Assembly: GCA_027307405.1 (NCBI GenBank)
Contig: DAHUXA010000001.1
Coordinates: 17,104 to 60,995 of the forward strand
Length of the DNA stretch: 43,892 nt
Direction of reading: 5' to 3'
Source: Hyphomicrobiales bacterium
GTDB taxonomy: Bacteria; Pseudomonadota; Alphaproteobacteria; Rhizobiales; Xanthobacteraceae
In this document: piece after piece, positions 11,142 through 19,551 of the stretch
Position numbering within the stretch: the first letter of the stretch is position 1
Layout of the letters: every line of letters starts with the position of its first letter
The notes under the pieces: model-generated
What the model was told of the DNA's origin: nothing
The model's input: only the letters and a program-made list of their open reading frames with translations
Databases searched by the model: none
Program-made: the position numbers and the translations under genes

Positions 11142-11229
11142 GTCATGCCCGGCTCTATGCGGGCACCCACGACTTCAGGCTGATCGCACTATCAAAGACG
11201 TGGATGGCCGGGACAAGCCCGGCCATGAC
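11142..11229. repeat. Palindromic intergenic repeat, copy 1
   Basis: An 88-bp element beginning GTCATGCCCGGC and ending with GCCCGGCCATGAC. It includes ACGTGGATGGCCGGGACAAG. Its two ends are inverted copies, so a transcript would fold into a long hairpin. The same architecture recurs at 37101-37189, and related halves occur at 40654-40839 and 16622-16673. It sits in the 121-bp gap between dnaN and recF. Confidence 0.85.
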
Positions 11230-11254
11230 TGAGTATCCGTTCAGGTTTGGAAAT

Positions 11255-12376
11255 TCATACCCGCATCGGCATCAGCACATAGAGAGCACCTTTGGCATCC
11301 TTGTCCTGAATCAGCGTCGGCGAGCCGGGATCGGCGAGCTTGAGCACGGCGACTTCGCCCTCGATCTGGGCAGCGATGTCGAGCAAATAACGGGAGTTGA
11401 AACCGATATCGAGCGGGTCGGCATCGTACTCGACCTCTATCTCTTCGGTCGCGCTGCCTGAGTCTGGATTTGTCACGGACAATACCAGCCGACCGCCGGT
11501 GATCGAGAGCTTGACCGCGCGGCCACGCTCGCTCGACACAGTCGAAACGCGATCAACGGCTGCCTCGAAATCCTTTTTGTCAACGACCAGGCTCTTGTCG
11601 TTGTTGACCGGAATGACCCGTGCATAGTCGGGAAAGGTACCGTCGATAAGCTTGGACGTCAGAACCACGTTACCGATCGTAAAACGGATTTTGCCGGCAG
11701 AAAGTTCGACCGTGACATCGCCTTCGCCGGTCTCGACCAAGCGTTGGACTTCGCCCACGGTCTTGCGCGGCACGATGATGCCCGGCATGTCGCCCGCGGC
11801 GCCTTGCGGGAGCGGCAATTCCACCTGGGCGAGACGGTGTCCATCGGTCGCCACCGCGCGCAGCATCCCCGATTTGGCCGTGCCTGCCGTGTGCAGATAG
11901 ATGCCGTTGAGATAGTAGCGCGTCTCCTCAGTCGAAATTGCGAACTGGGTTTTGTCGATCAGGCGTTTCAGGTCCGCGGCCGGGAGCTTGAAAGAATGGC
12001 TCATCTCGCCGGCGGCGAGATCGGGGAAGTCGCTTTCCGGCAGGGTCTGGAGCGTGAAACGTGAGCGCCCTGCGCGTAGCGAAAGCACCGCGCGATCTCC
12101 CGATCCTTCGAGCACAATCTGCGAGCCTTCGGGCAATTTGCGCACAATTTCGTAAAACATATGCGCCGGAACCGTGGTCGAGCCACCGGGCGAAACCTCC
12201 GCCGCGATCGAGTCGGTGACCTCGAGATCAAGATCGGTAGCCTTGAGGCTCAGCTTGCCGCGGTCGGCTTTCACCAAGACGTTGGCGAGAATTGGAATGG
12301 TATTGCGCCGCTCGACCACGCGGTGGACGTGGCCTAGCGACTTCAAGAGCTCTGCACGCTCGACAGTAACTTTCAT
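11255..12376 (-). CDS. dnaN: DNA polymerase III beta subunit (sliding clamp)
   Basis: 373 residues from ATG 12376 (MKVTVERAELLKSLGHVHRVVERRNTIPILANVL), the standard family start; the open frame extends 52 codons upstream but that part is not beta-clamp-like. Three repeated clamp domains are recognisable, with motifs such as LKATDLDLEV, FAISTEETRYYLNGIYL and ATDGHRLA. The C-terminal segment ends YVLMPMRV, matching the family's conserved PMRL-type end. The dimeric clamp tethers polymerase III and the Hda/mismatch-repair machinery. It lies downstream of dnaA, separated from it by a strong terminator, so dnaN probably also has its own promoter. Confidence 0.98.
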   Translation of the reverse strand: MKVTVERAELLKSLGHVHRVVERRNTIPILANVLVKADRGKLSLKATDLDLEVTDSIAAEVSPGGSTTVPAHMFYEIVRKLPEGSQIVLEGSGDRAVLSLRAGRSRFTLQTLPESDFPDLAAGEMSHSFKLPAADLKRLIDKTQFAISTEETRYYLNGIYLHTAGTAKSGMLRAVATDGHRLAQVELPLPQGAAGDMPGIIVPRKTVGEVQRLVETGEGDVTVELSAGKIRFTIGNVVLTSKLIDGTFPDYARVIPVNNDKSLVVDKKDFEAAVDRVSTVSSERGRAVKLSITGGRLVLSVTNPDSGSATEEIEVEYDADPLDIGFNSRYLLDIAAQIEGEVAVLKLADPGSPTLIQDKDAKGALYVLMPMRV

Positions 12377-12549
12377 GGGAGACCCGCTTCGGCGCCCTTC
12401 GAAACGCACCAGTCCAGGCGCAACGGCAAGCCGGCTCTCGCGGGATGCGAAGCCGGGGAGCAAAGGTGACGAAAGAGCGCGTCTTTCGCAAGGGTGCGTT
12501 TTTGGCCTGGTGGCATATCCCCAGGCGTCCACAAGCGGCGTAAAAAGCG

Positions 12550-12582
12550 AAAGGCCCCGTTAGCACGCGAAACGGGGCCTTT
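12550..12582 (-). terminator. Rho-independent terminator of dnaA
   Basis: A perfect 12-bp stem, AAAGGCCCCGTT / AACGGGGCCTTT, with a 9-nt loop. On the minus strand it is followed by CGCTTTTTA. It starts 20 bp past the dnaA stop and precedes dnaN, so it should separate most dnaA transcription from dnaN. Confidence 0.88.
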
Positions 12583-12602
12583 GCCAATCGGATAGTGGGC
12601 AC

Positions 12603-14024
12603 CTATTCCTGCAATTGCCGCTTGAGGATTTCGATTTCCTCGGCCAGCGCCATATCGTTGCCGACCAGGCCTTCGATCTTGCGTACCGCATGCAGAACAG
12701 TGGTGTGGTCGCGGCCGCCAAAGCGCCGGCCAATCTCGGGTAGCGAGCGCAGAGTAAGTGTTTTCGCCAGATACATAGCCACCTGTCGGGGCCGCACGAC
12801 GTTCGCAGTGCGCCGTGACGACAAAAGGTCCGAGCGGCTGACATTGTACTGGCGCGCCACGACCCGCTGAATGTCCTCGATCTTGACCCGCTTGGGCTCC
12901 TGCGGGCGGATCAGGTCACGCACCTCGCGCTCGGCCATTTCCAGCGTCACGGCATGACCAGTGAGCTTATTATGGGCGAGCAGGCGGTTGAGCGCCCCTT
13001 CCAGATCGCGGCCATTGTGGGTGACGGTCTTGGCAATATAGCCCAGCACCGGAACCGGCACGTCGAAAGCAGGGTGGTGTGCTCGTGCCGCCATCACCCG
13101 AGCCTTGAGGATTTCGAAACGCAATTCTTCGCCGAGGGGCCCCATCTCGACGACCAAGCCGCCGGCCAGCCGCGAGCGCACCCGATCGTCGAGGCTTTCC
13201 AAATCCGATGGCGGTCGATCGGAAGCAATGACGACCTGACGACCGGCATCGATCAGGGCATTGAGGGTGTGGCAGAATTCAGCTTGGGTCGATTTGCCTT
13301 GCAGGAATTGCAGGTCGTCGATGACCAGCACGCCGATTCCGCGAAGCGCTTCCTTGAAAGCAAGAGCCGTCTGTGTGCGCAGGGCCGAGACAAAGCCGTA
13401 CATGAATTTTTCTGCGGTCAGATAGAGCACCTTGCGTTCACCTGCGGCATTTCCGGCCCAAGTGACCGCCTGCAACAGATGGGTTTTGCCGAGGCCGACG
13501 CCTGAGTGAATGTAGAGCGGGTTAAACATCACGGCGTCGCTGCGTTTGGCGCCCGCCACTTGTTTTGCCGCCGCATGCGCGAGCGTATTGGAGCGGCCAA
13601 CGACGAATGTATCGAACGTCAGACGCGGGTCGAGAGGGGAGCCGCCGAGCGCCTCATGTACACTCGGATCGCCAACTGACAGGGGCCGCCCATTGCTGTT
13701 GGTATAGCGTGCGCCATTTTCGGCGGTACCAATGTCCGGTTTGGCCTTGGGCAGCATCGCGGACTTTAATACTGCCGAACGTACAACCAGCTCGACGCGG
13801 GTTACCTTCCCTTCTTGGGCCTGCCAGCAGGCCAGGACGCGCTCAGCATAATGTGACTGAATCCAGCTTTTGAGGAAGCGGGTCGGCACAGACAAACGCA
13901 CCGAGCCTTCCTCGATTGCCTCCAAGTCCATGCGCGCGAACCAACTCGAATAAACATCCTCGCCGACATCTGCCCGCAAGCGCTCTTTGACTCGTGACCA
14001 GCTCTCCTGCTCCCCGTTCGACAT
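12603..14024 (-). CDS. dnaA: Chromosomal replication initiator protein DnaA
   Basis: 473 residues from ATG 14024 ([16 protein letters not shown]), with GAGAAG about 6 bp upstream; the longer frame from 14120 is not family-like. Domain I (about 1-85) has the WFARMDL segment. A variable linker follows. The AAA+ domain starts near [13 protein letters not shown] (131) with Walker [10 protein letters not shown] (174-182) and Walker [10 protein letters not shown] (232-240), and sensor regions further on. The C-terminal DNA-binding domain has the signature [17 protein letters not shown]. DnaA-ATP binds origin boxes and melts the origin. Two GANTC sites (14059 and 14193) upstream could place it under CcrM methylation control, as in Caulobacter; that is inference. 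Confidence 0.98.
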   Translation of the reverse strand: MSNGEQESWSRVKERLRADVGEDVYSSWFARMDLEAIEEGSVRLSVPTRFLKSWIQSHYAERVLACWQAQEGKVTRVELVVRSAVLKSAMLPKAKPDIGTAENGARYTNSNGRPLSVGDPSVHEALGGSPLDPRLTFDTFVVGRSNTLAHAAAKQVAGAKRSDAVMFNPLYIHSGVGLGKTHLLQAVTWAGNAAGERKVLYLTAEKFMYGFVSALRTQTALAFKEALRGIGVLVIDDLQFLQGKSTQAEFCHTLNALIDAGRQVVIASDRPPSDLESLDDRVRSRLAGGLVVEMGPLGEELRFEILKARVMAARAHHPAFDVPVPVLGYIAKTVTHNGRDLEGALNRLLAHNKLTGHAVTLEMAEREVRDLIRPQEPKRVKIEDIQRVVARQYNVSRSDLLSSRRTANVVRPRQVAMYLAKTLTLRSLPEIGRRFGGRDHTTVLHAVRKIEGLVGNDMALAEEIEILKRQLQE

Positions 14025-14657
14025 TGTATTCTTCTCGATCCGATTAATAGGTGGGACGGACTCGGTTGCCCGGCTTGGCGGCAAGACCGCAAACACGCCG
14101 GAAACGGAACGCAACAACACTCGCTTGATGATGTCGTCTGTGAGATGCGGCTCTACCGGAGTTATTAGGGAAGGCGGAGCGGCATCGACGAGGAGTCGAG
14201 GAGCGTTGCGTCTTCAGCCCGCGGGTGGCGGAGTAGCGCCTCGGATCCCGATTGTGAAACAAGACGCCGTACGGGACATATGACGGCTGAAATGAAGAGT
14301 ATATGAAAGCAGGGCTGATTGACCGGCGATGCGGACTACAGCGACACACGAACCTGCACTGGAAGACGCCCATCCAATGCCACCAGCTTTGGTCACCGAC
14401 CCGATCTCTGCGCCTGTCATGACATCACCCCTCGAATAACTTGCGGGCTTTCGCCCTGTGGTTTTGTTTCTTGTCACTATCTTGGTGTATCTCGGTGCCG
14501 CGCTTGAAAAGTCTGCCGCGCGCCGAACTTATTGAGCTTGATCCTTATTTTGCACCGGACTGTCTCGGCGAATTAAAGTGGCTATAAATTTGACGCGAGT
14601 GGCAAACCAAAGCCGTTCTCATCCGCCGATGAGCAGTGACGTGGAACCTTGTTTCTG

Positions 14658-14686
14658 AACGCGCGCGAAGAATTCCCGCGCGCGTT
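14658..14686. repeat. Inverted repeat 1 in the dnaA upstream spacer
   Basis: Perfect 10-bp arms AACGCGCGCG / CGCGCGCGTT with a 9-nt spacer AAGAATTCC. On the plus strand it is followed by TTCA. As RNA it forms a very stable GC hairpin, and as DNA the alternating CG tracts could adopt Z-form. It is not near the end of any gene. Confidence 0.8.
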
Positions 14687-14764
14687 TTCAAGATACACAA
14701 GCAAAATGGGCTCGCAACGAAATTTACGAGTGTGGCGGTAAGAGAAAACATAATTTGCGCAGCT

Positions 14765-14780
14765 GTGGCGCTAGCGCCAC
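14765..14780. repeat. Inverted repeat 2: 16-bp perfect palindrome
   Basis: GTGGCGCTAGCGCCAC is a perfect palindrome without spacer, the form expected of a binding site for a dimeric protein rather than of an RNA hairpin. Confidence 0.8.
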
Positions 14781-14814
14781 TCTTTTGGTGTATCGAACGT
14801 GTTGGAGTCGCGCG

Positions 14815-14834
14815 TAATTTCGACGCTGAAATTA
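14815..14834. repeat. Inverted repeat 3 in the dnaA upstream spacer
   Basis: Perfect 7-bp arms TAATTTC / GAAATTA separated by GACGCT. It is AT-rich, and operator-like in size and spacing. Confidence 0.7.
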
Positions 14835-14882
14835 TCCGGCCACACTCGACCAAGAATAAAACAATTCGAGATGTACCGCCGG

Positions 14883-14913
14883 CCAAAAATGCCTGTCACA
14901 TATGCATTTTTGG
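14883..14913. repeat. Inverted repeat 4 in the dnaA upstream spacer
   Basis: Perfect 10-bp arms CCAAAAATGC / GCATTTTTGG with an 11-nt spacer CTGTCACATAT. It could be an RNA hairpin on either strand or a DNA cruciform/operator. Confidence 0.75.
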
Positions 14914-15032
14914 GGTCCTTGCGTCGCTTTCCTCTTAAGTCGTTATCGAGGCGAAAAAAAATCTGAGCGAATTTTTGGGTAGCCCCCATTCCAAAAAGCC
15001 CGCTGATATCGCTTACCAGCGTGACTCGGCCG

Positions 15033-15054
15033 ATGATTTGATCAAGCAAATCAT
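15033..15054. repeat. Inverted repeat 5 in the dnaA upstream spacer
   Basis: Perfect 8-bp arms ATGATTTG / CAAATCAT separated by ATCAAG. The inner TTGATCAA (15039-15046) is itself palindromic. Confidence 0.7.
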
Positions 15055-15205
15055 TGGCGAGCAAATGTATCTGACGCCGCGATGACGTTTTGACTATGGC
15101 GACGTTTCAGCCATCTGTTCTCTGTCGGAAGCGCCTTGTTCGGACGTCTTTTACAAGAATCCGGAGCGAATTAGTCCCGCGCGCCGTGCGGCCGGGGCCA
15201 CGCGC

Positions 15206-15472
15206 TTACTTGCCGAGCTTGGCAATGCGATGAGCGAGGCGCGAAACTTTCCGGCTGGCATTATTCTTATGTACGACGCCGCGCTGTGCCGCCCGCATGA
15301 TGACCGGCTCCGCCGCCTTGAAAGCTGACAAAGCCGCATTGCGGTCGCCGCTCTGGATCGCTTCCTCGACCCTGCGCACCGAATTTCGCAGCACCGTTCG
15401 CCGCGCCTTGTTCACTTCTGTACGGCGAGCCATCACGCGTGTGGCTTTACGGGCGGACTTGGTATTGGCCAT
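15206..15472 (-). CDS. rpsT: 30S ribosomal protein S20
   Basis: 88 residues, normal S20 length, starting [25 protein letters not shown] and ending HRIAKLGK. It is very basic and helical, with the conserved [12 protein letters not shown] segment. ATG 15472 is preferred over the adjacent in-frame TTG 15475; GAGAG precedes it. S20 binds 16S rRNA early in 30S assembly. Its location upstream of dnaA on the same strand is a common arrangement in this group. Confidence 0.97.
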   Translation of the reverse strand: MANTKSARKATRVMARRTEVNKARRTVLRNSVRRVEEAIQSGDRNAALSAFKAAEPVIMRAAQRGVVHKNNASRKVSRLAHRIAKLGK

Positions 15473-15620
15473 CAATCTCTCATTCGCAGTTGGTGCCTTC
15501 GGGATACCCGCGAAAGCAACTAGGTTTTACAAGAAGTTACAGCAGCAAAAAGCGTCGCCGCCAAGGCTGAGGCTTATAGTGAGGCGGCACGCATGCGTCA
15601 ACGTCCGCAAAGCACTGACT

Positions 15621-16514
15621 TTAGGCCACGCGCTTGGCTCTCACCGCATCGTGACCGGCGATCACAGACGCGCGGTCAGCGGCCGAGAACGGTGCCAGCG
15701 GCGGCTTCACGCGTGCCAAGCCGGCGTCACCATGGATATGAGCAAGCAGTGCTTTGACACCTGAGACGAGGGGCTTGCCATCGAACAGTTTGCGGATCGC
15801 GACTGCTGCATCGAGCGCGCCAGTATCACCCTGACTCCAGGCGCGCGCGCAAAGGTCGGAGTTGACATTGGCGGTCGCCGAGATGCAGCCGGCGAAAACG
15901 CCCGAGCGAGCTTCGGACAGGCATGCTTCCGTTGACGGGAAGACGGCGAAGGTCTTGGAGATCGCGGCGGCCGAGCGGGCATAGCCCATGTCGCCGGAGG
16001 AATCCTTGAGGCCCACGATGCGGGACGAGAACGAGTCGAGCAACCGGCCGATCAAGGTGATGTGCCAGGGCAACCCCGACATTGCCGGGAAATGATAGAG
16101 ATAAATCGGGATCGGCTTTCGTTCGGTCGCCTTCACCAACGCGTCGATATAGGCGACCAAGCCGTCGTCGGGCACACCTTTGTAGTAGAAGGGCGGCAGC
16201 ACGAGCGCGCCTGCAAAGCCAAGCTCGGCCGCGTGGCGCGTGAGTGCGACTGCATCCGATACCGCGGCGGCGCCCGTTCCGACCATCAATCGATGCAACG
16301 GCAGGCCGTTGGTCTTATAGGCGTCCATGACGCCTTTGCGCTCATCGAGTGAGAAAGAGGTCGCTTCGCCGGTCGTACCGAGCACGTTGAGACCGTCGCA
16401 ACCATTGTCGAGCAGATAGCGCGCCAGATTGACCGCGCGCTTGAGGTCGGGGGCTCCGCTCTCGTCAATTGGCGTGGCGACCGCGGCGATGACGCCGGAA
16501 AGTGTATTAGTCAA
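15621..16514 (-). CDS. DapA-like (DHDPS/NAL superfamily) pyruvate-type lyase
   Basis: 297 residues forming a TIM barrel of the dihydrodipicolinate synthase superfamily: GTTGE at 46-50, the proton-relay Tyr140 in IYLYHFP, and the Schiff-base Lys170 in GLKDSSGD. The Arg that follows the Tyr in true DHDPS (YNVPSRTG in E. coli) is replaced; here the segment reads YHFPAMSG. So this is probably a paralogue acting on another 2-oxo acid rather than the lysine-pathway enzyme. The start is TTG 16514 with GGGAGA 6 bp upstream; no ATG in this frame gives a family-like start. A nine-codon frame (MMETMGEMF) ends in TGA overlapping this TTG, which could allow translational coupling. The substrate is unknown. 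Confidence 0.85.
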   Translation of the reverse strand: MTNTLSGVIAAVATPIDESGAPDLKRAVNLARYLLDNGCDGLNVLGTTGEATSFSLDERKGVMDAYKTNGLPLHRLMVGTGAAAVSDAVALTRHAAELGFAGALVLPPFYYKGVPDDGLVAYIDALVKATERKPIPIYLYHFPAMSGLPWHITLIGRLLDSFSSRIVGLKDSSGDMGYARSAAAISKTFAVFPSTEACLSEARSGVFAGCISATANVNSDLCARAWSQGDTGALDAAVAIRKLFDGKPLVSGVKALLAHIHGDAGLARVKPPLAPFSAADRASVIAGHDAVRAKRVA

Positions 16515-16554
16515 AACATTTCTCCCATGGTCTCCATCATGGCCGGCTCGTCAC

Positions 16555-16580
16555 CACAAGTCGCGTTTACCCGACTTGTG
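16555..16580. repeat. Hairpin CACAAGTCG / CGACTTGTG
   Basis: Perfect 9-bp arms with an 8-nt loop, in the 170-bp spacer between maeB and the DapA-like gene. Together with the next hairpin it forms a double stem-loop upstream of the TTG-initiated gene. Confidence 0.7.
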
Positions 16581-16593
16581 CTCACCTAAAATA

Positions 16594-16619
16594 CGGAAGT
16601 TGGGCAAGCCCGACTTCCG
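16594..16619. repeat. Hairpin CGGAAGTTGGGC / GCCCGACTTCCG
   Basis: 12-bp arms (one G-T pair) separated by only two bases. It follows the maeB end and could stop or slow transcription from maeB toward the DapA-like gene, though no T-run follows. Confidence 0.7.
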
Positions 16620-16621
16620 AT

Positions 16622-16673
16622 GCCACCACGTCTTCCTTCGCTGTCGACAAGAAAGGCGTGGATGCCCGGCACA
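16622..16673. repeat. Degenerate copy of the palindromic intergenic repeat
   Basis: Contains CCACGTCTT ... AAAGGCGTGGATGCCCGGCAC, matching the outer arms of the repeat family at 11142 and 37101 but lacking the GGGACAAGCCCGGCCATGAC half. It lies immediately downstream of the maeB stop. Confidence 0.55.
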
Positions 16674-16684
16674 AGGCTAGTTTC

Positions 16685-18964
16685 TCAGCCACTTACATTA
16701 TAGGCGGCAAGCGCTGCCATGTTGACCAGCTGGCTGTCCTTGGCCCCGAGTTGCACGATTTGAACCGGCCGATCGAGCCCGACCAGCAACGGGCCGATGA
16801 CCGTGGCTCCGCCAAGTTCCTGCAGCATTTTCGTTGAAATCGAGGCCGAGTGAAATGCCGGCATAACCAGCACGTTGGCCGGGCCCGAAAGGCGACAGAA
16901 AGGATAGGCCGCAACCAGCTCGGCGTTGAGCGCAACGTCGGCCGCCATTTCACCATCGTACTCAAAATCGACTCGCTTGCCGTCGAGGATCTTGACCGCC
17001 TCAATGACGCGCGCCGAACGCTCGCCCGGCGGATGACCGAAGGTGGAGAAGGCGAGCAACGCTAGCCGCGGCTCATAGCCGAGCCGGCGCGCGACACCGG
17101 CCGCTTCGATGGCGATCTCGGCAATCTCGTGCGCCTCGGGCATCTCGGTCACCGCGGTGTCGGCCACCAGCACGGTGCGGCCGCGCGCCACGACAACCGA
17201 GACACCGATCACGCGGTGGCCCGGCTTGGGATCGATCACGTGACGGATGTCTTCGAGCGCAACGGAGAAATTGCGGGTCACACCGGTTACCATCGCATCG
17301 GCGTCGCCAAGTGCGACCATGCAGGCCGCGAAATGATTGCGGTCCTGATTTACCAGGCGTTGGCAATCGCGCACCAGATAGCCGTGGCGTTGCAGCCGCT
17401 CGTACAAGAAGTTGATATAGGCGGCGTTGCGGGTCGAAAGTCGCGCATTGACGATCTCGATGCCTTCGCCAAGTTCGATACCGCTGTCGAGTGCGGATTG
17501 GCGCACGCGATCTTCGCGTCCGACCAGAAGCGCCGTGCCGAGCCCCTGATGGACGAAGCTCGCCGCAGCGCGGATCACTTGTTCTTCCTCGCCTTCGGCA
17601 AAGACCACGCGCTTGGGCTGCCGGCGCAGCCTGTCGAACACTTGCACCAGCGTGCCTGCAATCGGGTCGCGCCGCGCATTCAATTGGTGACGGTATGCAG
17701 CCATGTCGACGATCGGCTTGCGTGCGACGCCAGTGTCCATGGCGGCTTGCGCCACTGCAGGCGGTACGTATGAGATCAGCCGGGGGTCGAATGGCACCGG
17801 GATAATGTAATCGGGGCCGAATTTCGGCCGCGCGCCGTAGGCGCTGGCGACTTCGTCCGGCACATCTTCACGCGCCAGGTCCGCGAGCGCGCGGGCCGCG
17901 GCGATTTTCATTTCCATATTGATGGCAGAGGCGCGCACGTCGAGCGCGCCCCGGAAGATGTAAGGGAAGCCGAGCACGTTGTTGATCTGGTTCGGATAGT
18001 CTGATCGGCCTGTTGCCATGATGGCGTCGTCGCGCACTGCCGCTACTTCCTCGGGAGATATCTCCGCGTCGGGATTGGCCATGGCGAAGATGATCGGCTT
18101 GGCCGCCATTGACTTGACCATGTCGGCAGTGAAGGCGCCTTTGACCGAGAGCCCGAAGGCGACGTCGGCGCCTTCGAACGCCTGCTCAAGCGTGCGCGCC
18201 GTTGTCTTGATGGCGTAGCCCGACTTCCACTGATTCATGCCCTCTTTGCGGCCCTGGTAGATCACGCCCTTGGTGTCGCAGAGGATAAGGTTGTCAGACT
18301 TGAATCCGATCGCCTTGAGCAATTCCAGGCACGCGATGCCGGCGGCGCCCGCACCATTGCAGACCAGTTTGGTGGTTGCGATCTCGCGGCCGGTCAGATC
18401 GAGAGCGTTGAGCAAACCGGCAGCCGCAATAATGGCGGTGCCGTGCTGGTCATCGTGAAAGACCGGAATGTCGAGCAGTTCGCGCAGTTTCTGCTCGATG
18501 ATGAAACACTCGGGCGCCTTGATGTCCTCGAGATTGATCCCGCCCCAGCCGGCGCCCAGATAGCGGACGCAATTGATGAACTGCTCCGGGTCCTCGGTGG
18601 AGACTTCCAGATCGATGGAGTCGATGTCGGCGAAGCGTTTGAACAGAACCGCCTTGCCTTCCATCACGGGCTTTGCCGCCAGTGCGCCGCGGTTACCGAG
18701 CCCCAGGATCGCGGTGCCGTTGGTGATAACGGCGACGAAATTGCCCTTGACCGTGTAGTCGTATGCGCGGCTGGCGTCCTCGGCGATGGCCAGTACCGGC
18801 ACGGCGACCCCCGGCGAGTAAGCAAGCGACAGGTCGCGCTGGGTTGCCATCGGCTTGGTAGCGATAACTTCCAGCTTGCCGGGTCGGCCAACGCTGTGAA
18901 ATTGCAGGGCTTCCTGGTCGGTAAAGGTGGGCCGGTTGCGGCCAGCGGGGGGCTTGGCGGGCAT
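16685..18964 (-). CDS. maeB: NADP-dependent malic enzyme with phosphotransacetylase-like C-terminal domain
   Basis: 759 residues, the size of MaeB-type fused malic enzymes. The N-terminal malic enzyme part has [20 protein letters not shown] (metal/substrate region) and the Rossmann motif [16 protein letters not shown]. From about residue 430 a phosphotransacetylase-like domain follows ([32 protein letters not shown]). In characterised MaeB proteins that tail is regulatory rather than catalytic and senses acetyl-CoA. The enzyme decarboxylates malate to pyruvate with NADP+ during growth on C4 acids. GGAG lies close before ATG 18964. The gene is monocistronic in appearance, with palindromic elements downstream. 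Confidence 0.96.
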   Translation of the reverse strand: MPAKPPAGRNRPTFTDQEALQFHSVGRPGKLEVIATKPMATQRDLSLAYSPGVAVPVLAIAEDASRAYDYTVKGNFVAVITNGTAILGLGNRGALAAKPVMEGKAVLFKRFADIDSIDLEVSTEDPEQFINCVRYLGAGWGGINLEDIKAPECFIIEQKLRELLDIPVFHDDQHGTAIIAAAGLLNALDLTGREIATTKLVCNGAGAAGIACLELLKAIGFKSDNLILCDTKGVIYQGRKEGMNQWKSGYAIKTTARTLEQAFEGADVAFGLSVKGAFTADMVKSMAAKPIIFAMANPDAEISPEEVAAVRDDAIMATGRSDYPNQINNVLGFPYIFRGALDVRASAINMEMKIAAARALADLAREDVPDEVASAYGARPKFGPDYIIPVPFDPRLISYVPPAVAQAAMDTGVARKPIVDMAAYRHQLNARRDPIAGTLVQVFDRLRRQPKRVVFAEGEEEQVIRAAASFVHQGLGTALLVGREDRVRQSALDSGIELGEGIEIVNARLSTRNAAYINFLYERLQRHGYLVRDCQRLVNQDRNHFAACMVALGDADAMVTGVTRNFSVALEDIRHVIDPKPGHRVIGVSVVVARGRTVLVADTAVTEMPEAHEIAEIAIEAAGVARRLGYEPRLALLAFSTFGHPPGERSARVIEAVKILDGKRVDFEYDGEMAADVALNAELVAAYPFCRLSGPANVLVMPAFHSASISTKMLQELGGATVIGPLLVGLDRPVQIVQLGAKDSQLVNMAALAAYNVSG

Positions 18965-19130
18965 TGGTACTCCATGAACGCGACCGGTGCGCCGGCGCTA
19001 GCGACGTTAGCGGATGCAACCATTATGACTCAAGGGAAGCCGGCTGCTGCCGATGGTACGGTTGAATGAAAGACGGCCACGGGTTAATCGGTGCCACACA
19101 AAAGGTCATATGATTGGTTGATTGGGGGCT

Positions 19131-19451
19131 ATGATCCGTTTCCTCTTCCGCTTCGTCGGTCTGATCTGCCTGGCTGCGGGCTTTATCCTGCTGATCTATG
19201 ACGGCACCAAGTCGATCGCAGGTAATGCTCTTTTCCTCACCAGCGTGCGCACGCTGTGGGAATTGATCAACGCCGGCAGCCTCGCAAAGCTCGAACCGAT
19301 GATCCGGCCATATGCCGGGGGTTACCTCTGGGACCCGCTTATGGTCGCTATCCTGGCGGCGCCGAGCTGGGGCCTGCTTGGCTTTTTTGGCATCCTGTTC
19401 CTCGTGCTTGGTCGCAAGAAAAAGCCACTGATCGGGTACGCGCGGCCGTAA
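19131..19451 (+). CDS. Small hypothetical membrane protein
   Basis: 106 residues from ATG 19131 with GGGGG just upstream. An N-terminal hydrophobic helix (FLFRFVGLICLAAGFILLIYDG) and a second near the C-terminus (PSWGLLGFFGILFLVLG), followed by a basic tail (RKKKPL), suggest two membrane spans. The middle part is soluble and contains WDPLMVAILAAPSW. I do not recognise a named family. It is divergent from maeB and 100 bp before msrA on the same strand. Confidence 0.72.
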   Translation: MIRFLFRFVGLICLAAGFILLIYDGTKSIAGNALFLTSVRTLWELINAGSLAKLEPMIRPYAGGYLWDPLMVAILAAPSWGLLGFFGILFLVLGRKKKPLIGYARP

Positions 19452-19551
19452 AACCCGGGTTGGCGTGCTGGCCGAAACGTGATTGCCATGAGCGTTTAAG
19501 CCAGGCCCCGCCCGACATATATTGTGGTCAGCGATTGCAGGAGAACCAAGC

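Larger units (their letters stand above)
14025..15205. other. Gene-free 1.2 kb spacer between rpsT and dnaA
   Basis: I see no convincing gene here. Frames such as 14545-14886 and 14771-15064 on the minus strand lack good starts and recognisable motifs. The stretch 14700-15060 is clearly more AT-rich than its neighbours and holds five perfect inverted repeats (listed separately). No TTATCCACA-type DnaA box was found by eye. The spacer must contain the dnaA promoter. A replication origin or a regulatory RNA is possible but not shown. Confidence 0.6.

Noticed and set aside
12377-12532. 52-codon N-terminal extension of dnaN
   Set aside because: The beta clamp starts at MKVTVERAELLK; the upstream codons have no family match.
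14025-14120. 32-codon N-terminal extension of dnaA
   Set aside because: The family start and a ribosome site support ATG 14024; upstream residues are not DnaA domain I.
14545-14886. 113-codon minus-strand frame in the same spacer
   Set aside because: Mixed composition, no motif, and conflict with the other frame and the inverted repeats; not supportable as a gene.
14771-15064. 97-codon minus-strand frame in the dnaA-rpsT spacer
   Set aside because: The start is TTG without a ribosome site and no family was recognised. It runs across three of the perfect inverted repeats, which is better explained as non-coding.
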